From: Aquimonas sp964586455
GTDB lineage: Bacteria > Pseudomonadota > Gammaproteobacteria > Xanthomonadales > Xanthomonadaceae
Direction: 5' to 3'
NCBI GenBank assembly: GCA_964586455.1
Contig: CAZPHV010000012.1
Span: 29,898-93,897 of the forward strand
Length of the DNA: 64,000 nucleotides
The position numbers and the translations under genes were made by a program. Positions 1 through 9,974 of the stretch are shown one piece after another. Position 1 is the stretch's first letter, and each line of letters starts with the position of its first letter. The notes beneath the pieces were generated by a model. The model saw only the letters and a program-made list of their open reading frames with translations. It did not search any database and was not told where the DNA came from.

Positions 1-116
1 GCGTACGAAAACAGGGTCATGCCGAGCAGCACGTCAAAGCTGCGCGCGCGCAGCAGCAGATAGATGCCGGTGGCGGTAAGCACGCCGATGGCGCTGGCCA
101 GCGCGAATTCCATCAT
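1..116 (-). CDS. mrpC: Mrp antiporter subunit C (NuoK-like), partial at window edge
   Basis: Only the first 39 codons are present; the gene runs off the left edge. The translation begins MMEFALASAIGVLTATGIY and continues into a first hydrophobic helix, as in MrpC/MnhC, the small NuoK-like membrane subunit of the Mrp Na+(K+)/H+ antiporter. The ATG at 116 overlaps the mrpA stop codon (ATGA), so the two genes are translationally coupled. Subunits D to G would be expected beyond the edge. Identity rests on the short N-terminus plus operon position. Confidence 0.8.
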   Translation of the reverse strand, partial: MMEFALASAIGVLTATGIYLLLRARSFDVLLGMTLFSY

Positions 117-2914
117 GCGCCTTCTCCTTCCGTCTGGTTCACGGGGTGGGCCGCCTGCGCCACGCGCGGACGGCGCACGCTGCCGAGGCTGGCGAGAATC
201 AACAGAGCGCCGCCGCAGACCGCGAGCAGAACGCCGATGTCGAATGCGAGCGCCGAGGACAGCGCGAATTTGCCGACGATGGGCAGCTCGACATAGCCGT
301 AGGCGCTGGTCAGGAACGGATAGCCGAACACCCAGGCGGCGACGCCGGTGGCAGTGGCGATCAGCACGCCCCAGCCGATCGCGGCCGCGTAGTCGAAGCC
401 GATGCGCTGCTCCACGTAGCGGCTGCCCGAGAGGATGTACTGAAGGATCAGCGGCGAGACCAGCACCAGGCCAGCGATGAAGCCGCCGCCGGGCTCGTTG
501 TGGCCGCGCAGGAACAGATACACCGCGGCGGTGAGCGCCAGCGGCAGCAGCAGGCGCGCCATCGTGTTCGGGATCGACAGCCGCTCAGGTGCGCCAGGCT
601 GGACCTCATCAGGATTGATCCAGGCGCGCCGCAGCAGGGCGTGCACGACCAGGCCGGCGATGCCGAACACGGTCAGTTCGCCGAGCGTATCGAAGGCGCG
701 GAAATCGACCAGGATCACGTTGACCACATTGGTGCCGCCGCCTTCCGGCACCGAGCGGGCAAGGATCTCGCCGGACACGGTCTCGAAGGGGCGGGTGATG
801 ATGGCGTAGACCAAGGCGGTGACGCCGGCGCCGCAGGCCACGGCGATACCGAGGTCGCGCCCGCGCCGTAGCGCGCTGCGCTCGATGGGGCTGTCCGACG
901 GCAGATAGTTCAGGGCCAGCAGCAGCAGGATCACGCTGACGGTTTCGACCAGCAGCTGGGTCAGCGCGAGATCGGGTGCGGACAGCATCACGAAGGTCAG
1001 CGAGACCAGCAGGCCGGTGCCGCCCAGCACGATCAGTGCGGTCAGGCGGTCACGGTGCAGCACCGGCACGGCGATCGTGGCCGCGACCAGCAGGGCCCAC
1101 AGCACCCAGCCGAACACGGGCATCGGCTGGCCCTCTCCGAAGCCACCGAGGGCAGCGCCGCCGATGAAGGGCGCGGCGCCCAGCACCAGGGCGGACAGCA
1201 CCATCAGCAGCAGGTAGCGCTGCAGGCTGCCGTTCTCGAGGGTGGAAGTCAGCCGGCGGGCGAAGCCGGTCAGCAGGTCGATCTTCCAGTGGAAGGCGGC
1301 GAAGCCCAATGAGCGGCGCACGTCGCGGTGCAGCTTCACGAAGCGGCGCAGGCCGAAGTACAGGGCGATGCCGCCGGCGACCGCGATGAAGCTCATCAGC
1401 AGCGGCAGGTTGAAGCCGTGCCAGACCGCCAGGTAGTAGTCCGGCACGTTGCCGTGGGTGGCGCCGCGCACCGCGGTCTCGAGCACCGGGCCGATCACGA
1501 AGGCCGGGGCGATGCCCACCGCCAGACACAGCAGCACCAGCAGCTCGACCGGCACCCGCATCATCCGCGGTGGCTCGTGCGGTGTCTTGTTGAGGATTTC
1601 GGTGCTGCCGGTGAAGAAGCAGTCGTGCACGAAGCGCAGGCTGTAGGCCACGCTGAAGATGCCGGCCAGCACCGCCACCATCGCCAGCACCCAGCCCATG
1701 GTCGCGTGGCCTTCGATCTGCAGCGTTTCGGCGAAGAACATTTCCTTCGAAAGAAAGCCGTTCAGGAACGGGATGCCGGCCATCGCGAGAGCCGCCACGA
1801 TCGCCAGCGTGCTGGTGATCGGCATGGTCTTCAGCAGCCCATGCAGCTTGCGCATGTCGCGGGTGCCGGTCTCGTGGTCGATGATGCCGGCCGCCATGAA
1901 CAGTGAGGCCTTGAAGGTGGCGTGGTTGAGGATATGAAACACGCCCGCGACCACCGCCAGTTCGGTGGGCAGGCCGAACAGCAGGGTGATCAGGCCCAGA
2001 TGCGAGACGGTCGAGTACGCCAGCAGGCCCTTCAGGTCATGCTGGAAGATCGCCAGGTACGCGCCGGTCAGCAGGGTCGCCGCGCCGAAGCCGGTGACGG
2101 TGTAGAACCACAGGTCGGTGCCCGCCAGTGCGGGGTGCATCCGCGCCAGCAGAAACACGCCCGCCTTCACCATGGTCGCCGAGTGCAGGTAGGCCGAAAC
2201 CGGCGTCGGCGCTGCCATCGCGTGCGGCAGCCAGAAGTGGAACGGGAACTGCGCTGACTTGGTGACAACGCCGGCCAGTACCAGCAGGGTCGCGACCGGA
2301 TACAGCGCATGCGCACGGATCGCGTCACCCGCATCCAGCACCGCGTCGAGCTCGTAGCTACCGACGATGTGACCCAGCACCAGCACGCCGGCCAGCAGTG
2401 CGAGACCGCCAGCGCCGGTGATCGCCAGCGCCATGCGCGCGCCCTTGCGGGCGTCGTCGCGATGGCTCCAGAAGCCGATCAGCAGGAAGGAGCTGATCGA
2501 GGTGAGTTCCCAGAAGGTCGCCAGCAGCAGCAGGTTGCCGGCGATCACCATGCCCAACATCGCGCCCATGAACAGCATCAGGTAGGCGAAGAAGCGTGGG
2601 GCGCTGTCCTTGGGCGAGAGGTAGTAGTGCGCGTACAGCACGATCAGCAGGCCGATGCCCAGCACCAGGCCGGCGAACATCCAGGCCAGGCCGTCGATGC
2701 GCAGGGACAGGTTCAGCCCGGCCTCGCTGATCCACGGTGTGAAGCTGCGGATGACTTCGCCATCCATCACCTGCGGGGTGATCGCAGCGAGGATCGCGAG
2801 GCCGGTGAGCGGCCCCAGCGCGGCGATCGAGGCGGCCAGGCCGCGCGGCGCCCGATGGGCAAGCGCGATCAGCAGGGCGCACACGAAGGGCGCAGCGAGC
2901 AGGATCTCGAGCAT
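113..2914 (-). CDS. mrpA: Mrp Na+/H+ antiporter subunit A with fused MrpB domain
   Basis: 933-residue inner-membrane protein, the largest subunit of the multi-subunit Mrp cation/proton antiporter used in pH and sodium homeostasis. The N-terminal two thirds is NuoL/NuoM-like: an NADH5 N-terminal segment at about 60-110, then the proton-translocating core to about 410 with LLAYSTVSHLG and HATFKASLFM motifs. A DUF4040 segment lies near 610-680. The last ~140 residues (RGHNEPGGGFIAGLV onward) are an MrpB domain. In Bacillus, MrpB is a separate protein of ~140 residues; fusion to A is the arrangement in many proteobacteria. It is the first visible gene of the operon; the Shine-Dalgarno is modest (GGA about 10 nt upstream). 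Confidence 0.95.
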   Translation of the reverse strand: MLEILLAAPFVCALLIALAHRAPRGLAASIAALGPLTGLAILAAITPQVMDGEVIRSFTPWISEAGLNLSLRIDGLAWMFAGLVLGIGLLIVLYAHYYLSPKDSAPRFFAYLMLFMGAMLGMVIAGNLLLLATFWELTSISSFLLIGFWSHRDDARKGARMALAITGAGGLALLAGVLVLGHIVGSYELDAVLDAGDAIRAHALYPVATLLVLAGVVTKSAQFPFHFWLPHAMAAPTPVSAYLHSATMVKAGVFLLARMHPALAGTDLWFYTVTGFGAATLLTGAYLAIFQHDLKGLLAYSTVSHLGLITLLFGLPTELAVVAGVFHILNHATFKASLFMAAGIIDHETGTRDMRKLHGLLKTMPITSTLAIVAALAMAGIPFLNGFLSKEMFFAETLQIEGHATMGWVLAMVAVLAGIFSVAYSLRFVHDCFFTGSTEILNKTPHEPPRMMRVPVELLVLLCLAVGIAPAFVIGPVLETAVRGATHGNVPDYYLAVWHGFNLPLLMSFIAVAGGIALYFGLRRFVKLHRDVRRSLGFAAFHWKIDLLTGFARRLTSTLENGSLQRYLLLMVLSALVLGAAPFIGGAALGGFGEGQPMPVFGWVLWALLVAATIAVPVLHRDRLTALIVLGGTGLLVSLTFVMLSAPDLALTQLLVETVSVILLLLALNYLPSDSPIERSALRRGRDLGIAVACGAGVTALVYAIITRPFETVSGEILARSVPEGGGTNVVNVILVDFRAFDTLGELTVFGIAGLVVHALLRRAWINPDEVQPGAPERLSIPNTMARLLLPLALTAAVYLFLRGHNEPGGGFIAGLVLVSPLILQYILSGSRYVEQRIGFDYAAAIGWGVLIATATGVAAWVFGYPFLTSAYGYVELPIVGKFALSSALAFDIGVLLAVCGGALLILASLGSVRRPRVAQAAHPVNQTEGEGA

Positions 2915-3155
2915 GGTGCGATTCCGTATCGGGGGAGGCGTGCGCCTGGCTTTGCGCGGTTGAAATCACCGCTCCACCGCGGGGGCGAAGACCATGCACA
3001 GCGGCCGTAGTCTAGCCCATGGGCGTGAAAGCTCCGCGGGTTTTTCCCTTCGATTCCGGGACTTGCGCGGGGAGCGCGCCCATATAACTGGAGAGCGGGG
3101 AATCGGGATTGGAACGGACGATTGAGGCACCGGTGCAGCGCGAGCACTCAACCGC

Positions 3156-3193
3156 CGGCCAATTCCGAATCCCCAATCTCGAGTCCCGGCTCT
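3156..3193 (-). repeat. GGGATTC/G heptad repeat directly after the DASS stop codon
   Basis: Read on the minus strand, the stop codon of the DASS gene is followed within a few bases by GAGCCGGG, then ATTGGGGATTCGG. This is one of several window copies of a degenerate GGGATTC/GGGATTG heptad array with the same orientation relative to the preceding stop. A further fragment lies at 3091-3112. Nothing else is recognised in the 279-base gap between the transporter and mrpA. Confidence 0.7.
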
Positions 3194-4567
3194 TCACCCA
3201 TACACCCACCCGCACACCAGCGTGATCACGGCAGCGCCGATCAGGTTCAGCACGGCGCCGTGGCGAAGCATTTCGCGGGCCGGGACCTGGCCGGTACCGA
3301 ACACGATCGCGTTCGGCGCAGTGCCGACCGGCAGCATGAAACTGCAGCTGGCGGCCAGTACGGCGGGGGCCATCAGCACGGCGGGGTCGAGGTCCATGCT
3401 GACCGCGGTGGCGGCGAGGATCGGCATCATCAGCACCGAGGTGGCTGTGTTGCTGGTGATCTCCGAGAGCAGGCTGATGCTGATCGCGATCAGCGCGATC
3501 TTCAGGAGCAACGGCAGGTCAAGCGCGCCACGCAAGGTCGCCGCCGCGGCATCGGACAGGCCCGAGCTCTGGAACGCCGTGGCGATCGCGATGCCGCCGC
3601 CGAACAGGATCATCACCCCCCAGGGGATGCGCTCGGCGCTTTTCCAGTCGAGCAACTGGCCGCCGCGGCCGTCGGCGGTGAGCGCCATCGCCACGACCCC
3701 GAGCAGGGCCACGCTGGCGTCGTTCGCGTTCGGCAGATCCAGCCACGCGCGCCAGCCGCCGAACGGCTCGGTGCGGGTCACCCAGGCCAGGGCGACCAGG
3801 CCGAAGATCAGCAGCACACGCTTCTCGGCTGGGCTCCATTCGGGCAGCGCCGGCAGCTCGGCGCGCGGCGAGCCGTGCAGGCCGCGCGCCAGCCACAGTG
3901 CCGCGAGCGGCAGCATCAGCAGCACGGTCGGCACGCCGAAGAGCATCCAGTCGGAAAAACCGAGCGGCGTGCCGGTGGTCTGTCCGTAGACCTGCATGAA
4001 CACCAGGTTCGGCGGCGAGCCCAGCGGCGTGCCGAGACCGCCGATGCTGGCGCCGTAGCAGATCGCCAGCAGTAGCGGAATCGCCAGTCGGCGGTCCGGA
4101 TAGGTCTGCAGGATCGCCAGTGCGACCGGCACCAGCATCAGGGTGGTCGCAGTGTTCGACAGCCACATGCTGCACAGGCCGGCGGCCGCGGCAAAGCCGA
4201 ACACCAGCGCGCGTCCGCCACCGCCGCCAAAGGCTCTGACCATGCCAAGCGCCAGCCGCCGATGCGCGCCGGCCTGCTCCAGCGCTTTGGACAGCATCGA
4301 GCCGCCGACCAGCAGCAGGATCAGTTCATTGCCATACGCTTCTGCGACCTGCCGCGCGCTCAGCACGCCGGCGAGCGGGAACAGCGCCAGCGGCAGCAGC
4401 GCGGTAATCGCATGCGGCGCGGCTTCAAGCATCCACCACGCCGCGCACCAGACCGTGACCGCAAGCGTGAAGCTGGCGGCTCCGGACAGGCCGAGGTGTG
4501 GACCCAGCTGCAGCGAGAGTGCGGCCAGCAGGGGGCCGCTCAGCAGTCGTGCGGTCTGCGCAGTCAT
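3194..4567 (-). CDS. DASS-family (SLC13-like) anion:sodium symporter
   Basis: 457-residue, almost wholly hydrophobic inner-membrane protein. It carries the two Ser-Asn-Thr motifs that define the divalent anion:Na+ symporter family: LSNTATTLMLVP near 145 and TSNTATSVLMMP near 378, each in a re-entrant hairpin, with SPPNLVFMQ between. The family imports dicarboxylates (succinate, malate, fumarate), citrate or sulfate with Na+. The substrate cannot be told from sequence; the motif context looks dicarboxylate-like. Transcribed toward mrpA but separate from it; divergent from the SDR gene across 260 bases that must hold both promoters. Confidence 0.88.
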   Translation of the reverse strand: MTAQTARLLSGPLLAALSLQLGPHLGLSGAASFTLAVTVWCAAWWMLEAAPHAITALLPLALFPLAGVLSARQVAEAYGNELILLLVGGSMLSKALEQAGAHRRLALGMVRAFGGGGGRALVFGFAAAAGLCSMWLSNTATTLMLVPVALAILQTYPDRRLAIPLLLAICYGASIGGLGTPLGSPPNLVFMQVYGQTTGTPLGFSDWMLFGVPTVLLMLPLAALWLARGLHGSPRAELPALPEWSPAEKRVLLIFGLVALAWVTRTEPFGGWRAWLDLPNANDASVALLGVVAMALTADGRGGQLLDWKSAERIPWGVMILFGGGIAIATAFQSSGLSDAAAATLRGALDLPLLLKIALIAISISLLSEITSNTATSVLMMPILAATAVSMDLDPAVLMAPAVLAASCSFMLPVGTAPNAIVFGTGQVPAREMLRHGAVLNLIGAAVITLVCGWVYG

Positions 4568-4827
4568 GCGTGGGGATCGTCGAAAGGGACCGCACTGTAG
4601 CCGCAGCCGAGCACTGAGAAAAACCCGATCGGCAACTGCGGCCGGCTCTGGCCGCCCGTGACGGCAACGCGCCGTATGAACTCCGCGGTCATCGGGCGCG
4701 CGGAACTACCTTCGAGTTCGCGCAGCGTACATGGCCACAAACGCTGGGAGGCGCGCTCGCTACGGCCTTTGGACTCTCCGCACGCTTGCGGCTCTGACGG
4801 CGCACCTGCGCATGCCATGCTTGTTCG

Positions 4828-5736
4828 ATGACGAATATCCCAAGGCCCTCGCGCTGGCTGGTGTTCGGCGGTAGCGGTGCCGTCGGACGCTTCCTGCTGC
4901 CCGCTCTTGTTGCCGCGGGCTGCGAGGTGCTGGCGATGAGTCGATCGCCGAAAGACTCGGGCCAGGCCTGCGTGCGCTGGCTGCAGGGTTCGCTGGAGGA
5001 CGCGCCGGCACTGGACGCGCTGCTCGACGGCGGCGCGCGCTTCGACGTGCTGTGCAGCCTTGGGCCGCTGGATGCATTTTCGGTGTGGCTTGCGCGGCAT
5101 CCGCCGGCCTGTGCGACGCGGGTACTGGCGCTGTCTTCGTTGAGTGCGGAATGGAAGCGCAGCTCGCCGAACCCTGACGAGCGCGCACTGGCACGCACGC
5201 TGGTCGACAGCGAACAACTGCTGATGGACGTCTGCGCCGCCCACAAGGCACCGGCGACGGTCCTGCGCTGCGGCCTGATCCATGGTGCAGCTATCGACCG
5301 CAGCCTCAGCCCGCTGCTGCGTTGGGCGCGCAAGTACCCGTTGGTGTGGCCGCGCGCTGCCCAGGGTCTGCGTCAGCCAGTACATGCCCGTGACCTTGCG
5401 CGTGCAGTGCTGGCTGCGGCCGGGATGCCCGAAGTTGCGCAGCGGGTGCTGTGCTTGCCAGGACCGGAAGCGCTTTCGTTTCCGCAGATGTTGCAGCGCA
5501 CCTTGGTCGTGGAGGGGACGTCGGGGCGGGTGCTACCGGTTCCCTTGCCCGGAGTTTTCGCCGTGGCTTCTCTTCTAGCGCGCGTGCAGGGGCGCGCGGG
5601 AGCGCGTGCAGCGACACTTCGGCGCCTCTTTTTGGACCAGTTGAGCCCCTGTGAAGATTGGGCGTTGCTTGGTATTCCACTGCACGAACTGAGCCGTGTT
5701 GGCGCAGCAACGGAGAATCAATTCCAGAACCGATGA
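4828..5736 (+). CDS. NAD(P)-binding atypical SDR / NAD-dependent epimerase-like protein
   Basis: 302-residue cytoplasmic protein with an N-terminal Rossmann motif, LVFGGSGAVGRFLLPAL, at about 11-27. The domain layout is that of extended or atypical short-chain dehydrogenases (NAD-dependent epimerase/dehydratase fold). I do not see the canonical YxxxK pair in the expected place, which suggests an atypical SDR with an unknown substrate. No strong Shine-Dalgarno precedes the ATG; it was kept because the Rossmann motif starts about ten residues in. It precedes the lipase gene by 155 bases and may be transcribed separately. Confidence 0.75.
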   Translation: MTNIPRPSRWLVFGGSGAVGRFLLPALVAAGCEVLAMSRSPKDSGQACVRWLQGSLEDAPALDALLDGGARFDVLCSLGPLDAFSVWLARHPPACATRVLALSSLSAEWKRSSPNPDERALARTLVDSEQLLMDVCAAHKAPATVLRCGLIHGAAIDRSLSPLLRWARKYPLVWPRAAQGLRQPVHARDLARAVLAAAGMPEVAQRVLCLPGPEALSFPQMLQRTLVVEGTSGRVLPVPLPGVFAVASLLARVQGRAGARAATLRRLFLDQLSPCEDWALLGIPLHELSRVGAATENQFQNR

Positions 5737-5891
5737 GGTCAGGAATTGCCAATCGTGATGCGGCTTCGCGGAGTTTGCTGCGATGCACCATCAGCGGTTG
5801 CCCCGCCCATACGCCGCAGCATTGCCATCCTTGATTGGCGCTGGCTACAGTAGCTGCGCCCCAACCCCCGATAACCAGAAAGGACACGAAC

Positions 5892-8057
5892 ATGCAGGCT
5901 CGATTGACCCTGGCATTGGCGCTGTCGGTTTCGCTGCTCGCAGGCTGCAGCGGCTCTTCCAACAGTCCACGCGCGGTGCCGGTAACACCGGCGACCAACA
6001 ACAACGGAACACCGGTCGCAGGCGTCATCACCGCCCGTTTCGATCCTTCCGCCGGCGTGATTCCGACGCCTAACAACCTGTTGCTGTCGGGCACGACCGA
6101 CCTGACCCTCAACATTCCGCTGCCGGCGGGCGCCAACCCGAACAATTTCGGTGATCCGCAGGTGGCAGTGAACACCCTGGACGGCTGGAGCACCACCGCG
6201 CCGTGGTCGTTCTCGTTCAGCGACGCGCCAATCGCATCTTCGGTGGTGCCGGGCCAGAGCGTGCGTCTGTTCGAGGTGACCCTGACCGGGCCAGGCGGTG
6301 GCGTGACCGGTGTCGTGCGCGAGCTGCAGCCCGGCGTCGACTTTGTGACCGCCCCGCAGAGCAGCGATGCCACCGGACGCAGCTGGGCGATCGTGCCGCT
6401 GAAGCCGCTGAAACAGCTGACCTCGTACATGACAGTGCTGACCACCGGCATCCGTGACAGCCGGGGCAATGACGCCACGCCTGCGCAGGCCTACTTCCTT
6501 AGCAAGCGCACCACTCCGTTGTGCGTGGGTGGCGTCAGCCAGGATCCGCTGCTGCCGAACGCGACCGCCTGCGGCCTGGAGCCGCTGCGTCAGCTGCACG
6601 GTTCGCATCTCGCCGCCGCCGCCGCCGCCGGCGTCAATCGCGACAGCGTGGTACTCAGCTGGGTCGCGACCACGCAGAGCATCACCCCCGTGCTGCAGGC
6701 GGTGCGTTCGATCACCCAGCCGGGTGCGGTCACTGTGGCGCCATCGGGTCTCAACACCTCGATCGCCGGCCTGCCCCCGATCGCCGATATCTACGTCGGC
6801 ACTCTGCGTGTTCCCTACTACCTGTCGGCGCCCAGCCAGGCCAACCCGACCGCGCCTTTGAACAGCTTCTGGCGCGCGGCTCCGGGCGCCTATGTGCCGC
6901 CCTTCAACCAGGCCGGCCTGAGCCCTGTCTCGACCAACATCACCTTCGCCAATCCGATCCCGGTGGCGACCGGCAATGAGACCATTCCGGTGCTGATGAC
7001 TGTGCCGAACGCCGCCTCGGGCCGCACCAAGCCGGCCGCAGGCTGGCCGGTGGCGATCTACCAGCACGGCATCACTCGCAACCGCAGCGACGCGCTGGCG
7101 GTTTCGGCCACCCTGGCAGCTCAGGGTTTTGCGGTGGTGGCGATTGATCTGCCGCTGCACGGCCTGCCTTCCAACAACCCGCTGGCGATCGGCAATACGC
7201 CCTTCGGTGCGGTGGCCCGCGAGCGCACCTTCGGCGTCGACTACATCAACAACGCGACCGGTGCAGCAGGCCCGGATGGCGTTGCGGACGACTCCGGTGC
7301 GCACATGATCAACCTGACCTCGCTGCTGACCTCGCGCGACAATCTGCGTCAGGGCGTGGCGGACCTGTTCGTGCTGGCGCGGACGATCCCCAATATCGAC
7401 CTCGACGGCAACGGCGCGGGTGATCTCGATGCGTCGCGTGTGGCCTACGTCGGTCAGTCGCTCGGCGCGATCGTCGGCACGCCCTTCATCGCACTGGAGT
7501 CGACCGTCAATGTTGCAGTGCTTTCGGTGCCGGGCGGCGGCATCGCGCGCATGCTGGAAGCCTCGCCGACTTTCGGCCCACGCATCCGTGCTGGTCTGGC
7601 TGCGGCCGCGGGTCTGCAGCCCAACACGCCATCCTACGACCAGTTCTTCGGTGCGACTCAGCAGATCATCGACCCGGCCGATCCGATCAACTACGGCTTC
7701 GCTTCGGCCACCAACGCGATCCTGCTGCACGAAGTCGTCGGTGACGGCGCCAGCGTGCTGCCCGATCAGGTGATCCCGAATGCAGTCGCCGGTGCGCCAC
7801 TTTCGGGAACCGAGCCCATGATTCGGGCCCTTGGTCTTGAGTCGCTGATCCCGCAGGGAACGGGGACCACGCTAATTCAGCGCCAGAACGGTATTCGCGG
7901 AGCGGTTCGATTCATCGCCGGTGACCACGGCTCACTGCTGAGCCCGGTCGCCTCGGCAGCCGCGACCGTCGAAATGCAGACTCAGATGGCTGCGATGCTG
8001 GTGTCGTCGGGTCAGCAGACCCAGATCACCAATGCCGCTGTCGTGCGCGCTCAATAA
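5892..8057 (+). CDS. Pla-1/VolA-like outer-membrane lipoprotein lipase
   Basis: 721-residue alpha/beta hydrolase with a lipoprotein signal peptide: MQARLTLALALSVSLLAGC, lipid-modified Cys at 19. The start at 5892 was chosen over an in-frame ATG at 5835 because AGAAAGGA lies just upstream and the signal peptide then starts correctly. The hydrolase domain shows the oxyanion strand VAIYQHGITRNRSD, the nucleophile elbow GQSLG (Ser523) and a late AGDHGS with probable catalytic His679. Length, lipobox and order match the Pla-1/cef and VolA family of surface phospholipases/lipases. It is followed 22 bases later by a DUF1302 gene, so it is likely part of a lipid-handling operon. Exact substrate unknown. 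Confidence 0.85.
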   Translation: MQARLTLALALSVSLLAGCSGSSNSPRAVPVTPATNNNGTPVAGVITARFDPSAGVIPTPNNLLLSGTTDLTLNIPLPAGANPNNFGDPQVAVNTLDGWSTTAPWSFSFSDAPIASSVVPGQSVRLFEVTLTGPGGGVTGVVRELQPGVDFVTAPQSSDATGRSWAIVPLKPLKQLTSYMTVLTTGIRDSRGNDATPAQAYFLSKRTTPLCVGGVSQDPLLPNATACGLEPLRQLHGSHLAAAAAAGVNRDSVVLSWVATTQSITPVLQAVRSITQPGAVTVAPSGLNTSIAGLPPIADIYVGTLRVPYYLSAPSQANPTAPLNSFWRAAPGAYVPPFNQAGLSPVSTNITFANPIPVATGNETIPVLMTVPNAASGRTKPAAGWPVAIYQHGITRNRSDALAVSATLAAQGFAVVAIDLPLHGLPSNNPLAIGNTPFGAVARERTFGVDYINNATGAAGPDGVADDSGAHMINLTSLLTSRDNLRQGVADLFVLARTIPNIDLDGNGAGDLDASRVAYVGQSLGAIVGTPFIALESTVNVAVLSVPGGGIARMLEASPTFGPRIRAGLAAAAGLQPNTPSYDQFFGATQQIIDPADPINYGFASATNAILLHEVVGDGASVLPDQVIPNAVAGAPLSGTEPMIRALGLESLIPQGTGTTLIQRQNGIRGAVRFIAGDHGSLLSPVASAAATVEMQTQMAAMLVSSGQQTQITNAAVVRAQ

Positions 8058-8079
8058 GCCGGATAACGAGGATTCTGAA

Positions 8080-9951
8080 ATGATCAACACCCGCAACGAT
8101 ATCCTCCCGATTCGCCGCTTGGTGCGCGCTCCGATCGCGCTGGCGGTGGGAGCAGCACTGCTCGCCGGCTCCGCCTCGGCCGCCGAGTTCAGTCGCGGCG
8201 ACTTCACGATGAGTATCGACACCACGTTGACCTACGGCGCTTCGGCGCGCATGGAAGACCGCAACGACGACCTGGTCGGCAAGGCCAATCTCGACCCGAC
8301 CCTGGGCACCCGCGTCGGTATCCTGCAGGCGCAGAACCGCTGGGCCGAAGCGCAGGCACTTGCGGCTTCCGCCCCGGGCCGCTTTTCGGTCAATTCCGAC
8401 GATGGCAACCTGAAGTACGACAAGGGTGATCTGATCTCCAACGCGGTCGGCATCACCTCCGAAATCAGCATGAACTGGACCAACTGGGGCGCCTTCGTGC
8501 GCGCCACCGGGTTCTACGATTTCGAAACCATGGACCGCGACGACATTTCCGATGTCGCCAAGGACCGTATCGGCCGCCGCGCTCGCCTGCTGGACGCCTT
8601 CGTCTACCGCGACTTCATCATCGCCAACGACTTCACCGGCAACTTCCGTTTCGGACGCCAGGTGGTGAGCTGGGGCGAGAGCACCTTCATTCAGGGCGGC
8701 ATCAACGTGGTCAACCCGGTCGACGTCTCGCGCCTGCGCGTGGCCGGCGCCGAGCTGAAGGAAGCCTTCTTGCCGGTCAACTCGATCTGGGCCTCGTTCA
8801 ACCTCACCGAAAACGTCGCACTGGAAGCGCTGTACCTGCTGGAGTGGTCGGAAACCGAAGTCGAGCCCTCGGGCACCTACTTCGCCAACAACGACTTCGG
8901 CCTGACCGGCGGTGAGTTCGTGATGCTGAACTTCGGCCTGGTCGACGAGCCGGCGAACTTCAACGTCTGCCGCACCACCCCTGCGCTGGATCCCCGCTGC
9001 GGCGCTGCGTTCCCGCGCGCGTCCGATCGCAAGGCGCGCGATCTCGGCCAGTACGGCTTGGCCCTGCGCTATTACGCCTCTGAGCTGGGTGAAACCGAGT
9101 TCGGTCTCTACTACCTGCGCTACCACAGCCGCCTGCCGTTCGTGTCCGGCACCTCGATCACCAATGCCAGCCCCACCTCGGGCCGCTATTTCATCGAGTA
9201 CCCCGAAGACATCAACCTGTTCGGCCTGAGCTGGAACACCAACATCGGCACCATCGCCTTCCAGGGTGAGATCAGCTATCGCGACAACGCGCCGCTGCAG
9301 ATCGACGACGTCGAAGTGCTGTTTGCCGGACTGTCGCCCCTGAATCCGCTGATCCAGGAGCCTTTCCTGCGCTTCCGCAGCCGGCTCGGTCAGTTCGGGC
9401 CGGGTGAGTACCTGAAGGGCTGGGAGCGTCACGAGGTCAGCCAGTTGCAGTTCACGCTGACCAAGGCCTTCGGACCGGGTAACCCGATCGGCGCCAACCA
9501 GATCGCGTTGGTCGGCGAGTTCGGCGGCACCAAAGTCTGGGACCTGCCGTCTCTGGACATCCTGCCCTACCAGGGCGATGGCACCGACACCCTCTGCGGC
9601 CCCGACTGGATCAGCGGCGATGGCCGCAATCCGCTCAACAGCTGCGGTGGCTTCGCCACTTCGTTCTCGTGGGGCTATCGACTGGCCGCGCGCGCCGACT
9701 ACAACAGCGTCGGCGGCAGCACCTGGAACGTCTCCCCCCGCATCGCCTTCAACCACGACGTCAATGGCACCACGCCGGGCGCCGGCGGCAACTTCGTGAA
9801 GGGCCGCAAGTCCTCCACGGTCGGCGTCGAGGGCAACTACCTGAACAAGTGGGTGCTTGACCTGTCCTACACCTCGTTCTGGGGTGGTGGCGTCTACAAC
9901 CTCACCAGCGACCGTGACTTCGTTGCGGTCTCCGCCAAGTACCTCTTCTGA
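8080..9951 (+). CDS. DUF1302 outer-membrane beta-barrel protein
   Basis: 623-residue protein with a signal peptide ending GSASA-AEF and a beta-strand-rich body rich in aromatic/Asn repeats (FRFGRQVVSWGES, FSWGYRLAARADY), ending in the aromatic VSAKYLF typical of outer-membrane barrels. This matches DUF1302, a family encoded next to DUF1329 and RND genes in proteobacteria that use fatty, terpenoid or steroid substrates. The start at 8080 follows a GAGGA-like site. A porin-like role in passing a hydrophobic molecule is inferred from family context, not shown by the sequence. Confidence 0.87.
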   Translation: MINTRNDILPIRRLVRAPIALAVGAALLAGSASAAEFSRGDFTMSIDTTLTYGASARMEDRNDDLVGKANLDPTLGTRVGILQAQNRWAEAQALAASAPGRFSVNSDDGNLKYDKGDLISNAVGITSEISMNWTNWGAFVRATGFYDFETMDRDDISDVAKDRIGRRARLLDAFVYRDFIIANDFTGNFRFGRQVVSWGESTFIQGGINVVNPVDVSRLRVAGAELKEAFLPVNSIWASFNLTENVALEALYLLEWSETEVEPSGTYFANNDFGLTGGEFVMLNFGLVDEPANFNVCRTTPALDPRCGAAFPRASDRKARDLGQYGLALRYYASELGETEFGLYYLRYHSRLPFVSGTSITNASPTSGRYFIEYPEDINLFGLSWNTNIGTIAFQGEISYRDNAPLQIDDVEVLFAGLSPLNPLIQEPFLRFRSRLGQFGPGEYLKGWERHEVSQLQFTLTKAFGPGNPIGANQIALVGEFGGTKVWDLPSLDILPYQGDGTDTLCGPDWISGDGRNPLNSCGGFATSFSWGYRLAARADYNSVGGSTWNVSPRIAFNHDVNGTTPGAGGNFVKGRKSSTVGVEGNYLNKWVLDLSYTSFWGGGVYNLTSDRDFVAVSAKYLF

Positions 9952-9974
9952 TCCCCGCCAGGAGGAATCGCACC